Below, one piece after another: positions 23,412-30,803 of a stretch of 34,183 nt of DNA. Origin of the DNA: Acidobacteriota bacterium (lineage in GTDB: Bacteria; Acidobacteriota; JAAYUB01); assembly GCA_012517875.1 (NCBI GenBank), contig JAAYUB010000119.1:1-34183 (forward strand). Reading direction: 5' to 3'. The number at the start of each line of letters is the position of its first letter. Within the stretch, counting starts at the first letter, position 1. Position numbers and translations under genes: made by a program. The notes beneath the pieces are model-generated. The model did no database searches. It worked only from the letters and a program-made list of their open reading frames with translations, and had not been told where the DNA came from.

Positions 23412-25400
23412 ATGAACATCCGTTTGCTACTCGGGGCTTTGCTCCTCATCGGGCTGGTGGCCGGCTTCGGCTCGGCCCAGAGCGACGACGATTTGGGCCG
23501 GAGCCTGTCACCGTTTTTCTATGTCCAGAGCGACGATCCGTTCACCGACCGGCTGCCGCTCAAATCTACGGTGGCGGATGTGCGCATCGCCGGTGTCATC
23601 GCCGATGTCACCATCACCCAGGTCTACCGGAACGAAGGGACGCGCGCCCTGGAGGCGATCTACATTTTCCCCGGCTCCATTCGCGCGGCGGTGTACGCCA
23701 TGACCATGATCATCGGCGAGCGCACGATGGTCGCCCGAATCCGGGAGCGGCAGCAGGCCCGCCAGGAATACGAAACCGCGAAAGCGAGCGGCCGGAGCGC
23801 GTCACTGCTCGAGCAGCTCCGGCCCAATGTCTTCCGGATGAATGTGGCCAACATTCTGCCCGGTGACGAAATCCGTGTGGTTCTTTCATACACCGAACTG
23901 CTCGTTCCCGCTGACGGCGTGTATGAGTTTGTATACCCCGCCGTGGTCGGGCCGCGCTATGTGAACCAGCCGTCGTCCGAAACACGGCCGGCCGAACACT
24001 GGACGGCCAGCCCCTATCTTCGCTCGAGTGAACCGCCGTCCTACGCCTTCGGCATAAAGGTGCGCCTGGACGCGGGTCTCCCGATCCAGGACGTCCGGTG
24101 CGCCAGCCACGAGGTCGCCATCGACTACCAGGAGAAGGACCGGGTCGTCATCGAACTGGCACCCCGCGAACGGACCGGTGGCAACCGGTCGTTCATCCTG
24201 AAATACCGCCTGGCCGGCGACAGGATCCACTCCGGGTTGCTGCTGGCCCGCGGGCCGGAAGAGAATTTCTTCCTCCTGACGCTGCAGCCGCCCCGGCGGA
24301 TTACGCCGGCGATCATCGTCCCGCGTGAATATGTCTTTGTGTTGGATGTGTCGGGGTCCATGCACGGCTTCCCTCTCCACACCGCCAAATCGCTCCTGCG
24401 GCAATTGCTGCGCGGCCTACGCCCGTCGGACCGCTTCAATGTCCTCCTGTTCGCGGGCGGGTCCCGGCTCATGGCGGAGCAATCCGTCACCGCCAACACG
24501 GACAATCTGGCCGTCGCCATGGAACTCATCGACGAACAAACCGGCGGCGGCGGCACCGAGCTCGTGCCCGCGCTGCGGCGGGCGATGGCCCTGCCGGCGA
24601 ACGAGGGGTTTTCCCGCAGCATTGTCGTGGTCACCGACGGCTACGTGAACGTGGAAACAGAGGTGTTCCGCTTGGTTCGAAACAATCTTCACGAAGCCAA
24701 CGTGTATGCGTTCGGCATCGGCAGCGAGATCAACCGCTGGCTGATCGAGAGCGTGGCCCGCGCGGGCATGGGCGAGCCGTTCGCGGTCACCCGGCCGGAA
24801 GAAGCCGCCGCCATCAGCGCCCGGTTCAGCGAGTACGTCCAGTCACCGGTCCTGACTCGGGTGGCGCTCGAATTTGCAGGATTCGACGCCTACGATGTGG
24901 AGCCTGTTCGGGTGCCCGACCTGTTGGCCGAACGGCCGGTGACCGTGTTCGGCAAGTGGCGGGGCGACGCCGCCGGAGTGATCCGGATGACCGGCCTGGC
25001 GGCGGACCGTCCGTTCGAGTCGGCGCTGGCTGTGGAACGCTTCAAGACCGAGACGTCGCTACCCGCGCTGCGCAACCTGTGGGCACGCCACCGAATCGCC
25101 CAGCTGGGGGACGAATATACTCTGCAACCCACTGACCCGGTACGGGAGGCGATCACCGGCCTTGGCCTGCGCTACGCACTGCTGACGCCGTTCACCTCAT
25201 TTGTGGCCGTGGACGAAGTCATCCGGAGGAAAGACGGCGATCTTCAACAGGTCAAACAGCCACTGCCTCTACCCGAAAGCGTGGCCGACACGGCTGTCGG
25301 CAACTACGTGCCCACGACACCCGAACCGGAAACCTGGTCGTTGATTCTGCTGGCGCTGGGTGCGGTGGGCTGGATCATGTTGCGGCGGTGGTTGTCATGA
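23412..25400 (+). CDS. Secreted VIT + VWA domain protein with PEP-CTERM-like sorting tail (probable exosortase substrate)
   Basis: A 662-residue surface protein. A signal peptide (1-22) is followed by a VIT (vault/inter-alpha-trypsin) domain at about 32-165, with KSTVADVRIAGVIADVTITQVY and the GERTMVARIRERQQARQEYE helix. A VWA domain at about 305-475 carries the MIDAS motif DVSGSM (312-317), then TGGGGTEL and VVTDG. The C-terminus has the three parts of an exosortase signal: P637-E-P-E-T-W642, a hydrophobic helix at about 643-656 (LILLALGAVGWIML), and a basic end RRWLS. The ATG at 23412 has GGGAGG 5 bases upstream. The exosortase gene overlaps its stop (ATGA), which strongly suggests enzyme and client. 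The function is probably adhesion or ligand binding; the ligand is unknown. Confidence 0.93.
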   Translation: MNIRLLLGALLLIGLVAGFGSAQSDDDLGRSLSPFFYVQSDDPFTDRLPLKSTVADVRIAGVIADVTITQVYRNEGTRALEAIYIFPGSIRAAVYAMTMIIGERTMVARIRERQQARQEYETAKASGRSASLLEQLRPNVFRMNVANILPGDEIRVVLSYTELLVPADGVYEFVYPAVVGPRYVNQPSSETRPAEHWTASPYLRSSEPPSYAFGIKVRLDAGLPIQDVRCASHEVAIDYQEKDRVVIELAPRERTGGNRSFILKYRLAGDRIHSGLLLARGPEENFFLLTLQPPRRITPAIIVPREYVFVLDVSGSMHGFPLHTAKSLLRQLLRGLRPSDRFNVLLFAGGSRLMAEQSVTANTDNLAVAMELIDEQTGGGGTELVPALRRAMALPANEGFSRSIVVVTDGYVNVETEVFRLVRNNLHEANVYAFGIGSEINRWLIESVARAGMGEPFAVTRPEEAAAISARFSEYVQSPVLTRVALEFAGFDAYDVEPVRVPDLLAERPVTVFGKWRGDAAGVIRMTGLAADRPFESALAVERFKTETSLPALRNLWARHRIAQLGDEYTLQPTDPVREAITGLGLRYALLTPFTSFVAVDEVIRRKDGDLQQVKQPLPLPESVADTAVGNYVPTTPEPETWSLILLALGAVGWIMLRRWLS

Positions 25401-26200
25401 GACTCCGCGCGACTCATCCCCTGGCCCTGCTCGTCGGATTGGCCGCCGCCACCTGGCCCGTGTGGCGGTGGTACGCGTTGCGACTGGGGGACGGCTCCGA
25501 CGAGCAGTGGGGGCTGTTGGCGCTGGGTGCGGTGATGGCGCTGGCGCTGAGGCGGCGATCGGCGGGGCCGCCTCCCGCCTCGCTGTTGCCGGTCCTGACC
25601 ATGCTGTTGTCTGTGTATGCCTTGTGCCTCGGGTGGGCGCCGCCCTTGGTGCGGGCAGTCCCGGCCGTGCTGGCTCTGGGCGTTTTAGCCAGCGCCACCT
25701 GTTTTGACCGGCTGTTTCACCCGGGCGTGGCCGGCTTGCTGCTCCTGGCCCTGCCGGTGGGTGCATCCATGCAGTACTGCCTGGGCTATCCGCTCAGACT
25801 GGCGGCCACCGCCATCGCCGCACCGTTGATCCGGCTCGCGGGTTTTGCCGTCGAAGCCCATGGTGTTAGCCTGAACTGGCTGGGGGAGACGGTGCTGCTG
25901 GACGCCCCATGCAGCGGTGTGCGAATGCTCTGGACCGGTTTGTTCATGGCCAGCTTCCTGGCGGTCTGGCTGGGGTTCGGCCTCTGGCGCACGCTGGGCT
26001 CACTTGTCGGTGCCGCCGGTGCCGTGGTTCTGGCAAATGGGATCCGGAACGCCGTGTTGTTCTTCCGCGAGAGTGCCATCGTGCCGATGCCGGACTGGGC
26101 ACATGAAGGCATCGGCCTGGGAGTGTTCGCTGCAGCGGCGGGCGCGGTACTGCTGCTGATGCATCTACTGGATCGGAGGGCGCCATGCTCCGCCGCGTGA
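25397..26200 (+). CDS. Exosortase (Xrt/EpsH family)
   Basis: A 267-residue polytopic membrane protein with about seven or eight hydrophobic segments, of the exosortase/archaeosortase family, which cleaves C-terminal sorting signals at the outer face of the inner membrane. The three catalytic residues are present: Cys172 in LLDAPCSGVRMLW, Arg217 in NGIRNAVLFF and His236 in HEGIGLGVF. The segment LPVGASMQYCLGYPLRL is also characteristic. I cannot assign a numbered subfamily by eye. The ATG at 25397 overlaps the VIT stop codon; a GTG three codons earlier is less likely. The only PEP-CTERM-like client visible in the window is the gene immediately upstream. It is followed by an overlapping EpsI-like gene. 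Confidence 0.93.
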   Translation: MRLRATHPLALLVGLAAATWPVWRWYALRLGDGSDEQWGLLALGAVMALALRRRSAGPPPASLLPVLTMLLSVYALCLGWAPPLVRAVPAVLALGVLASATCFDRLFHPGVAGLLLLALPVGASMQYCLGYPLRLAATAIAAPLIRLAGFAVEAHGVSLNWLGETVLLDAPCSGVRMLWTGLFMASFLAVWLGFGLWRTLGSLVGAAGAVVLANGIRNAVLFFRESAIVPMPDWAHEGIGLGVFAAAAGAVLLLMHLLDRRAPCSAA

Positions 26201-26694
26201 CCTTCTGGGTGGCGTGCCTCGTCGTCGCCGGACTTCCTGCTGTGGCGCCGATGGGCAACCGGACTCCCCGCCCTGCGGCGTTCCCCGGCTGGCCGGCGAC
26301 CTTCGAGGGCTGCCCGCTGGTTCGGGTCCCGCTGACCCAATTCGACCGCTCGATTGGTGCCAACTTCCCGGGCCGGATCGGCCGGTTTCGCCTCAACGGA
26401 CGGGTGGTGCTGTTACGCTGGCTGGCCGAGCCATCGCGTGGATTGCATCCGGCGGCGGACTGTTTCCGCGGTTCGGGGTATCAGGTCCGTCCGCTGCCTG
26501 TCTGGGCGGCACCCGGCGGTTCACGGTGGGGGTGTTTGCTGGCGGTACGCGGCTCCAAACGGCTGCAGATCCGTGAGCGGATCATCGGCACCGGAGGTGG
26601 ATCGTGGACTGACGTTTCCAGCTGGTACTGGGCGGCGCTGCTGGGCAGCAGCCGGGGTCCCTGGTGGGCCGTGACGGTGGTCGAGCCGGCATGA
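26185..26694 (+). CDS. Small exported protein, EpsI-like exosortase partner (tentative)
   Basis: A 169-residue protein with an N-terminal signal or anchor (residues 1-22) and a periplasmic domain. The central motif RWLAEPSRGLHPAADCFRGSGY puts a Pro-Ala and a Cys in an arrangement like that of EpsI-family proteins encoded next to exosortases. Overall similarity is low, so this is a contextual call. It overlaps the exosortase gene by 16 bp and has GGAGG 5 bases before its ATG at 26185, so it is translated from the same transcript. It ends the operon; the next 290 bp contain no plus-strand gene and no plus-strand terminator I can identify. It may help present or process the VIT client, or may itself be an uncharacterised accessory factor. 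Confidence 0.6.
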   Translation: MLRRVTFWVACLVVAGLPAVAPMGNRTPRPAAFPGWPATFEGCPLVRVPLTQFDRSIGANFPGRIGRFRLNGRVVLLRWLAEPSRGLHPAADCFRGSGYQVRPLPVWAAPGGSRWGCLLAVRGSKRLQIRERIIGTGGGSWTDVSSWYWAALLGSSRGPWWAVTVVEPA

Positions 26695-26912
26695 ACCTGA
26701 TCACTGGAATGGTTGGTAACTTCGGTTTGTGTTCTTGATCTGAGGCACACAAGTCATTCCCGCTCTTTTGGACGTTCCACCGGTCAATGTGATGCGCGGG
26801 GCGGGCGAGCGTTCACCCGCCCAGTCGTTCCGTTCGGTTGACCGTCGCGGTACGCGTCGTGTTGAACACCTCGCCACTACCTCGATCATGTCTCCGCTGG
26901 CAAACCGCCCAG

Positions 26913-26936
26913 AAAAAAGCTTTCCGGCGGAACAGC
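26913..26936 (-). terminator. Probable intrinsic terminator of the maltokinase gene
   Basis: On the minus strand a stem of seven pairs with one bulged base (26936-26919, loop of three) is followed by six T residues (26918-26913). It lies about 49 bases past the stop codon. The rest of the 290-bp convergent gap shows no other signal. Confidence 0.55.
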
Positions 26937-26984
26937 GCAAAACATGTCCCGGCTATCAGTTCACATTTTCATGAACGGCGAACT

Positions 26985-28511
26985 TCAGGTATGAAGAATT
27001 TCTTTCAGGCAGGCCTTGATGCCATTGCAGGGAATTGGTAACCAAGCGGGCCGATTGTTGATTTCATAATCCAGCTCGTAAACTGCTTTTTCCAGCTTGA
27101 GCACGGCCAGAAATTCGGATAAGCCGCCGTCTTCAATCCAGCCCATTTCCGCGAAATAGGTCTCCCGGAAGACCTGTTCCACCAACCGGCTCCATCCCGC
27201 CAGTCGGCATTCCAGGGCTCCAAAAGCTTCCTGCGACAGGGCATGCCGCTCCTCCCATTCGAAGAGGGCGGCGTACATGGCGTAGTGGAAAGAACGGAGC
27301 AGGCCGGCCACGTCCTTGAGCGGACTGTATTTGGCGAACCGTTGCGCTGACGCTTTCAGAGGCTCGCCCTCAAAGTCCATGACGAAGCAATCGTTCCCCA
27401 CCAGTAAAACTTGTCCCAGGTGGAAATCGCCGTGAACCCGGCACTTGACCCATCCCGCAGGTTGGAGTCCGGTCAGTCTGCTGAAGGCGGCCAGGATCTG
27501 CCGGCGCATTTCCGGAAGCCTTTCATAAAAATCGCGTGTGGCTGGGTGTGATCCAGGCTCACCGGACGCGATTTTGTCAAGGATGGCGGCCGCCCCGGCG
27601 GTCATTGTGCTGCACCAGCCAGCCAGATCCGCCGGTGTGATCGGCTCTGGCGCGAACGCCGCCTCCAGCCCCTCCGCAGACAAGGTGCGATGCATCGTCG
27701 CCAGAACCCTCGCCAGACGGCGCACCCGATCCAGATAACCGGAAGCATCTTCAAGCGGCGGCTCCGTGACGATTCCCGGTTGGGTCTCCGTCAGCAGATG
27801 GAGCCATTGGGATAGAAACAGCAGGGTACCATGCCAAAGATCGCCCTGATTTTCCACGAACCGACGGGCGATGACTAGGGTGTATTCTCGGCCGCCGACA
27901 TCCCGGTAGCTGAGCGCCCCCTCCAGAGGCGGCAGGTTCTGGAACGTGCCGGCGGCGGCAAAAAAACGGCTCATCTCCAATTCGGGTGACTGGCCGGCGG
28001 GCAACCGGCGGATGAATTTACAAACCACGTCGGCCTTGACCAGAATCAGCGAATTGGTTGAATTCTGCGCCAGCGAATGAACCTGCCGCCATAGCGGCAA
28101 CGGGAACGATTCAAAGTGGAACGTGCCGCGTCCGCCCGCTAGTGTGCGCCCCTCGCTCATGAGCCGGATCATCATTGCGTGCAACGCCGGTTCATCCAGT
28201 GCCTCGCGCACCGTCCAGCCTGCTCCCACCGCAAACGTGGATCCAGGCCCCATCTTTCCGGTCGGTTCCAGACAGAGCGGGAGTAGGTACAGCTCAGGGG
28301 TGCCGTCGCCGGCGGCCACCTCCACTAGGGAGATTGACAGGCGGCGATCTCCTGGAGGCAGCAACGGGGACAGATCCAGCACGTCGACCAGTCGGATCGA
28401 ACGCACCGATTCTGCTTTGGCCTGGAACCAGCGGGCCGCGCGGAACCACTCCGCCGGCAAGGCGGCCACGGCAGTGGCCCAGGCAGGAACCGGTCGGGTG
28501 GTTTTGTTCAT
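26985..28511 (-). CDS. mak: Maltokinase (Mak/Pep2 family)
   Basis: A 508-residue kinase that phosphorylates maltose to maltose-1-phosphate, feeding GlgE-dependent alpha-glucan synthesis. The aminoglycoside-phosphotransferase-like fold shows the catalytic loop RVHGDFHLGQVLL (His360, Asp362), the metal motif FVMDFEGEP (Asp379) and the P-loop-side Lys165 (LVKADVVCKFIRR). The maltokinase-specific segments KYSPLKDVAGLLRSFHYA and the C-terminal LEKAVYELDYEINNRPAWLPIPCNGI are both present. It is a stand-alone enzyme rather than fused to trehalose synthase. The ATG at 28511 has GGGAGG 7 bases upstream. It diverges from glgM, whose product makes the same sugar phosphate from ADP-glucose. Neither GlgE nor TreS is encoded in the window. 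Confidence 0.88.
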   Translation of the reverse strand: MNKTTRPVPAWATAVAALPAEWFRAARWFQAKAESVRSIRLVDVLDLSPLLPPGDRRLSISLVEVAAGDGTPELYLLPLCLEPTGKMGPGSTFAVGAGWTVREALDEPALHAMMIRLMSEGRTLAGGRGTFHFESFPLPLWRQVHSLAQNSTNSLILVKADVVCKFIRRLPAGQSPELEMSRFFAAAGTFQNLPPLEGALSYRDVGGREYTLVIARRFVENQGDLWHGTLLFLSQWLHLLTETQPGIVTEPPLEDASGYLDRVRRLARVLATMHRTLSAEGLEAAFAPEPITPADLAGWCSTMTAGAAAILDKIASGEPGSHPATRDFYERLPEMRRQILAAFSRLTGLQPAGWVKCRVHGDFHLGQVLLVGNDCFVMDFEGEPLKASAQRFAKYSPLKDVAGLLRSFHYAMYAALFEWEERHALSQEAFGALECRLAGWSRLVEQVFRETYFAEMGWIEDGGLSEFLAVLKLEKAVYELDYEINNRPAWLPIPCNGIKACLKEILHT

Positions 28512-28623
28512 GCTTTCGCCTCCCTAACCATTCGAACTTGTCAGGGCTTCAGCATCGGTTTCCTGTTGTTTGGTCCGGCTCCGACACTGACGACCGCAGC
28601 CATCCGACGGCATCGAGCTAAAC

Positions 28624-28651
28624 GGAATATGACGCTTTCCCTTTCCGTCAA
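28624..28651 (-). promoter_or_regulatory. Possible promoter of mak
   Basis: On the minus strand TTGACG (28651-28646, five of six) is followed after 16 bp by TATTCC (28629-28624, three of six), giving a leader of about 105 bases. The 334-bp mak-glgM gap is otherwise GC-rich and shows no gene. Confidence 0.4.
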
Positions 28652-28766
28652 GTAGAACCGTCGGCCTGTTGTGAGCCGGACGTTCGGCTCGTCAGGAGCG
28701 GCGAGCTGCGGTGTCAGGCTGGCCATGAACGTCTCCGTGCTGGAGTTGCAGCCGCAGGCGAAAGCC

Positions 28767-28795
28767 TTGCGGCCGGGAGAAAAAATCAATATGAT
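28767..28795 (+). promoter_or_regulatory. Predicted promoter of glgM
   Basis: TTGCGG (28767-28772), 17 bp with an A-rich spacer, then TATGAT (28790-28795, five of six). Initiation near 28802 gives a leader of about 45 bases to the TTG start of glgM. It faces away from the mak promoter across the shared gap. Confidence 0.5.
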
Positions 28796-28845
28796 GCATT
28801 GTACTGTCAGATGCGCAATACCCGAAAGGGCTTTGGAGCTGCGCC

Positions 28846-30057
28846 TTGTCACACCCGAGTCGAGTCGCCATTCTCACCAAGGAGTACCCGCCGTATGTGT
28901 ACGGCGGCGCCGGCGTTCACGTGGAGTACCTGAGCCGGGAACTGTCCCGCCAGGTCCCGGTGTTGGTCCGTTGTTTTGGCGACCAGGCGGTGGACGCCCC
29001 CAACCTCACTGTCCGCGGGTACGGACCTTGGACCGAGGCCGGCCAGCACACCGACGCCCGATTCGAGGGTGCGCTGGACGCCTTGCACCGCAGCCTGTCC
29101 ATGTCCAAAGACCGGTTGGACGCGAGCATCGTCCACACCCACACGTGGTACACGGCCATGGCCGGCTTCTGGGCCAGAAAATTGTGGGCCATCCCCCATG
29201 TGTTGACAGTGCACTCTCTGGAACCGCTCCGCCCGTGGAAGGAGGAACAACTGGGCGCCGGGTACCACCTCAGCTGCTGGATGGAACACACCGCCATGGC
29301 AGCGGCGGATGCCATTGTCGCCGTCTCGCGGGAGACACGCGCGGATGTGCTGCGCCATTTCCGGGTCCAGCCGGAACGCGTGCATGTCATCCACAACGGG
29401 ATTGATCTGGACCAATACCGCCGCACGACGGCGGTGGACGCCTTGCGCCGCTGGGGTGTGGATCCGGCCAGACCGTTCGTTCTGTTCGTCGGGCGGATCA
29501 CCCGGCAGAAAGGAATTATCCATCTGGTCCGCGCCATTCCTCATATTGACCCTGACCTGCAGGTGGTGCTCTGCGCCGGCGCTCCCGACACCGACGACAT
29601 CCGGCGCGAGATGACCGAAGGAGTCACCCGCGCCGCGGCCTGCCGACCCGGCGTGATCTGGATCCAGGAGATGTTGCCGCGCGATCAGGTCATCCAGTTT
29701 TACTCCCACGCGACTGTCTTCTGCTGTCCGTCGGTTTACGAGCCTTTTGGCATCATCAACCTGGAGGCCATGGCCTGCGAGAAGCCGGTGGTGGCTTCAG
29801 CCGTCGGCGGCATCAAGGAAGTGGTCGTGCCTGAAGCGACCGGGCTGCTGGTCTCGTTGGCCCTTCGGGAAGGAACCTTCGAACCCGTCGATGCCGACGC
29901 ATTTTCGCGCGATCTGGCCGCCGCCATCAACCGCGTAGCCGGTACGCCGACGTTGGCACGATCCATGGGTCTCGCCGGCCGAGCACGCGTCGAAGCGCAT
30001 TTCTCCTGGACAGCTATCGCCCGGAAGACTCTCAACCTTTACGAATCCCTAATATAA
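28846..30057 (+). CDS. glgM: GlgM-like glycosyltransferase (maltose-1-phosphate synthase, GT4)
   Basis: A 403-residue GT4 glycosyltransferase of the actinobacterial GlgA/GlgM type, expected to join glucose from ADP-glucose to glucose-1-phosphate (maltose-1-phosphate) or extend alpha-glucan. Visible features are the N-terminal TKEYPPYVYGGAGVHVEYL, the nucleotide-binding VGRITRQKGI and HNGIDL, and the E-x7-E motif in YEPFGIINLEAM. HTHTWYTAMAGFWA is also typical. The length matches GlgM (about 385-400) and is shorter than classic GlgA. The start is TTG at 28846, preceded by GGAG at 7 bases; the methionine-free start is supported by the conserved GGAGVHVEYL close behind. Pairing with mak argues for the GlgE pathway. 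Confidence 0.85.
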   Translation: MSHPSRVAILTKEYPPYVYGGAGVHVEYLSRELSRQVPVLVRCFGDQAVDAPNLTVRGYGPWTEAGQHTDARFEGALDALHRSLSMSKDRLDASIVHTHTWYTAMAGFWARKLWAIPHVLTVHSLEPLRPWKEEQLGAGYHLSCWMEHTAMAAADAIVAVSRETRADVLRHFRVQPERVHVIHNGIDLDQYRRTTAVDALRRWGVDPARPFVLFVGRITRQKGIIHLVRAIPHIDPDLQVVLCAGAPDTDDIRREMTEGVTRAAACRPGVIWIQEMLPRDQVIQFYSHATVFCCPSVYEPFGIINLEAMACEKPVVASAVGGIKEVVVPEATGLLVSLALREGTFEPVDADAFSRDLAAAINRVAGTPTLARSMGLAGRARVEAHFSWTAIARKTLNLYESLI

Positions 30058-30214
30058 ATGACACGTCCGTACCCTACGGGCAGACTGTACCCGGCCGGCT
30101 GGGTTGAAGCGCGGCGCCGGAATTGCCAGAGTGACACTATCCAAACGCTGTGGCATAACCCCGCTTCATCCGGCTGGATGGCAACCCGCCAAGCCCTTTC
30201 TGCCGTGTGTCAAT

Positions 30215-30243
30215 TTGACATACCCAAACCTATCAGATATAAT
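30215..30243 (+). promoter_or_regulatory. Perfect consensus sigma-70 promoter of carD
   Basis: TTGACA (30215-30220) and TATAAT (30238-30243), separated by exactly 17 bp, are a full 12-of-12 consensus match. Initiation near 30250 leaves a leader of about 20 bases, with AGAGG before the ATG at 30270. The preceding part of the 212-bp gap after glgM holds nothing else I recognise. Confidence 0.85.
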
Positions 30244-30269
30244 GAATTGCGATCCAAGAGGCAACGGTC

Positions 30270-30791
30270 ATGCATTTCAACATCGGTGACAAGGTCATCT
30301 ACCCGAACCACGGATTGGGTGTTGTGGAGACCATCACTCGTCAGAAAGTCTTGGGTCAGGAGATTCAGTTCTACCAGCTCCGGTTGCTCGAGAACAACTC
30401 CATGATCCTCGTGCCGGTGCAGAACGCCGAGACCATCGGCCTGCGTGGCATCATTTCCAAAAAGGACGCCCGCAACCTGCTTTTCCTCCTTCAGATGGCC
30501 AACCCCGAAGTCAAGCAACAGATCAAGGAGTGGAAGAGCCGTTTCCGCGAGAACACCGAGCGGATGAAAAGCGGCCGGATCACCGACGTCGTCGAAGTCG
30601 TCCGGATACTGGCCAAAGTAAACAGCCGAAAAAGCCTGTCGTTCCGGGAAAAGAAGATGTACGACAAGGCTAAACGACTCCTGGTATCTGAACTCGCCGC
30701 CGCCGAGAACATGCCGGAAGATGCCGTTGAACGGCAGATTGACCAGGCTCTGGTGGTGTCACTGAGCAACAAAAACATCGGAAACGCCTAA
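30270..30791 (+). CDS. carD: CarD/CdnL family RNA polymerase-binding regulator
   Basis: A 173-residue member of the CarD/CdnL family, which binds the RNA polymerase beta lobe and stabilises open complexes, mainly at rRNA and other unstable promoters. The N-terminal Tudor-like RNAP-interacting domain begins MHFNIGDKVIYPNHGLGVVE. The helical C-terminal part (about 60-165) binds upstream DNA and contains basic segments such as KEWKSRFREN and SFREKKMYDKAKRLL. The length fits the family (about 160-180). The ATG at 30270 has AGAGG 8 bases upstream. It has a perfect consensus promoter and is followed 12 bp later by the CNNM/CorC gene, probably in one operon. Confidence 0.94.
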   Translation: MHFNIGDKVIYPNHGLGVVETITRQKVLGQEIQFYQLRLLENNSMILVPVQNAETIGLRGIISKKDARNLLFLLQMANPEVKQQIKEWKSRFRENTERMKSGRITDVVEVVRILAKVNSRKSLSFREKKMYDKAKRLLVSELAAAENMPEDAVERQIDQALVVSLSNKNIGNA

Positions 30792-30803
30792 ACAGCAGCC
30801 GGC

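Noticed and set aside
23600-25340. VIT/VWA gene as a marine-type sortase (LPxTG) target
   Set aside because: No LPxTG-like motif is present; the tail is PEP-CTERM-like and the neighbour is an exosortase, not a class C to F sortase.
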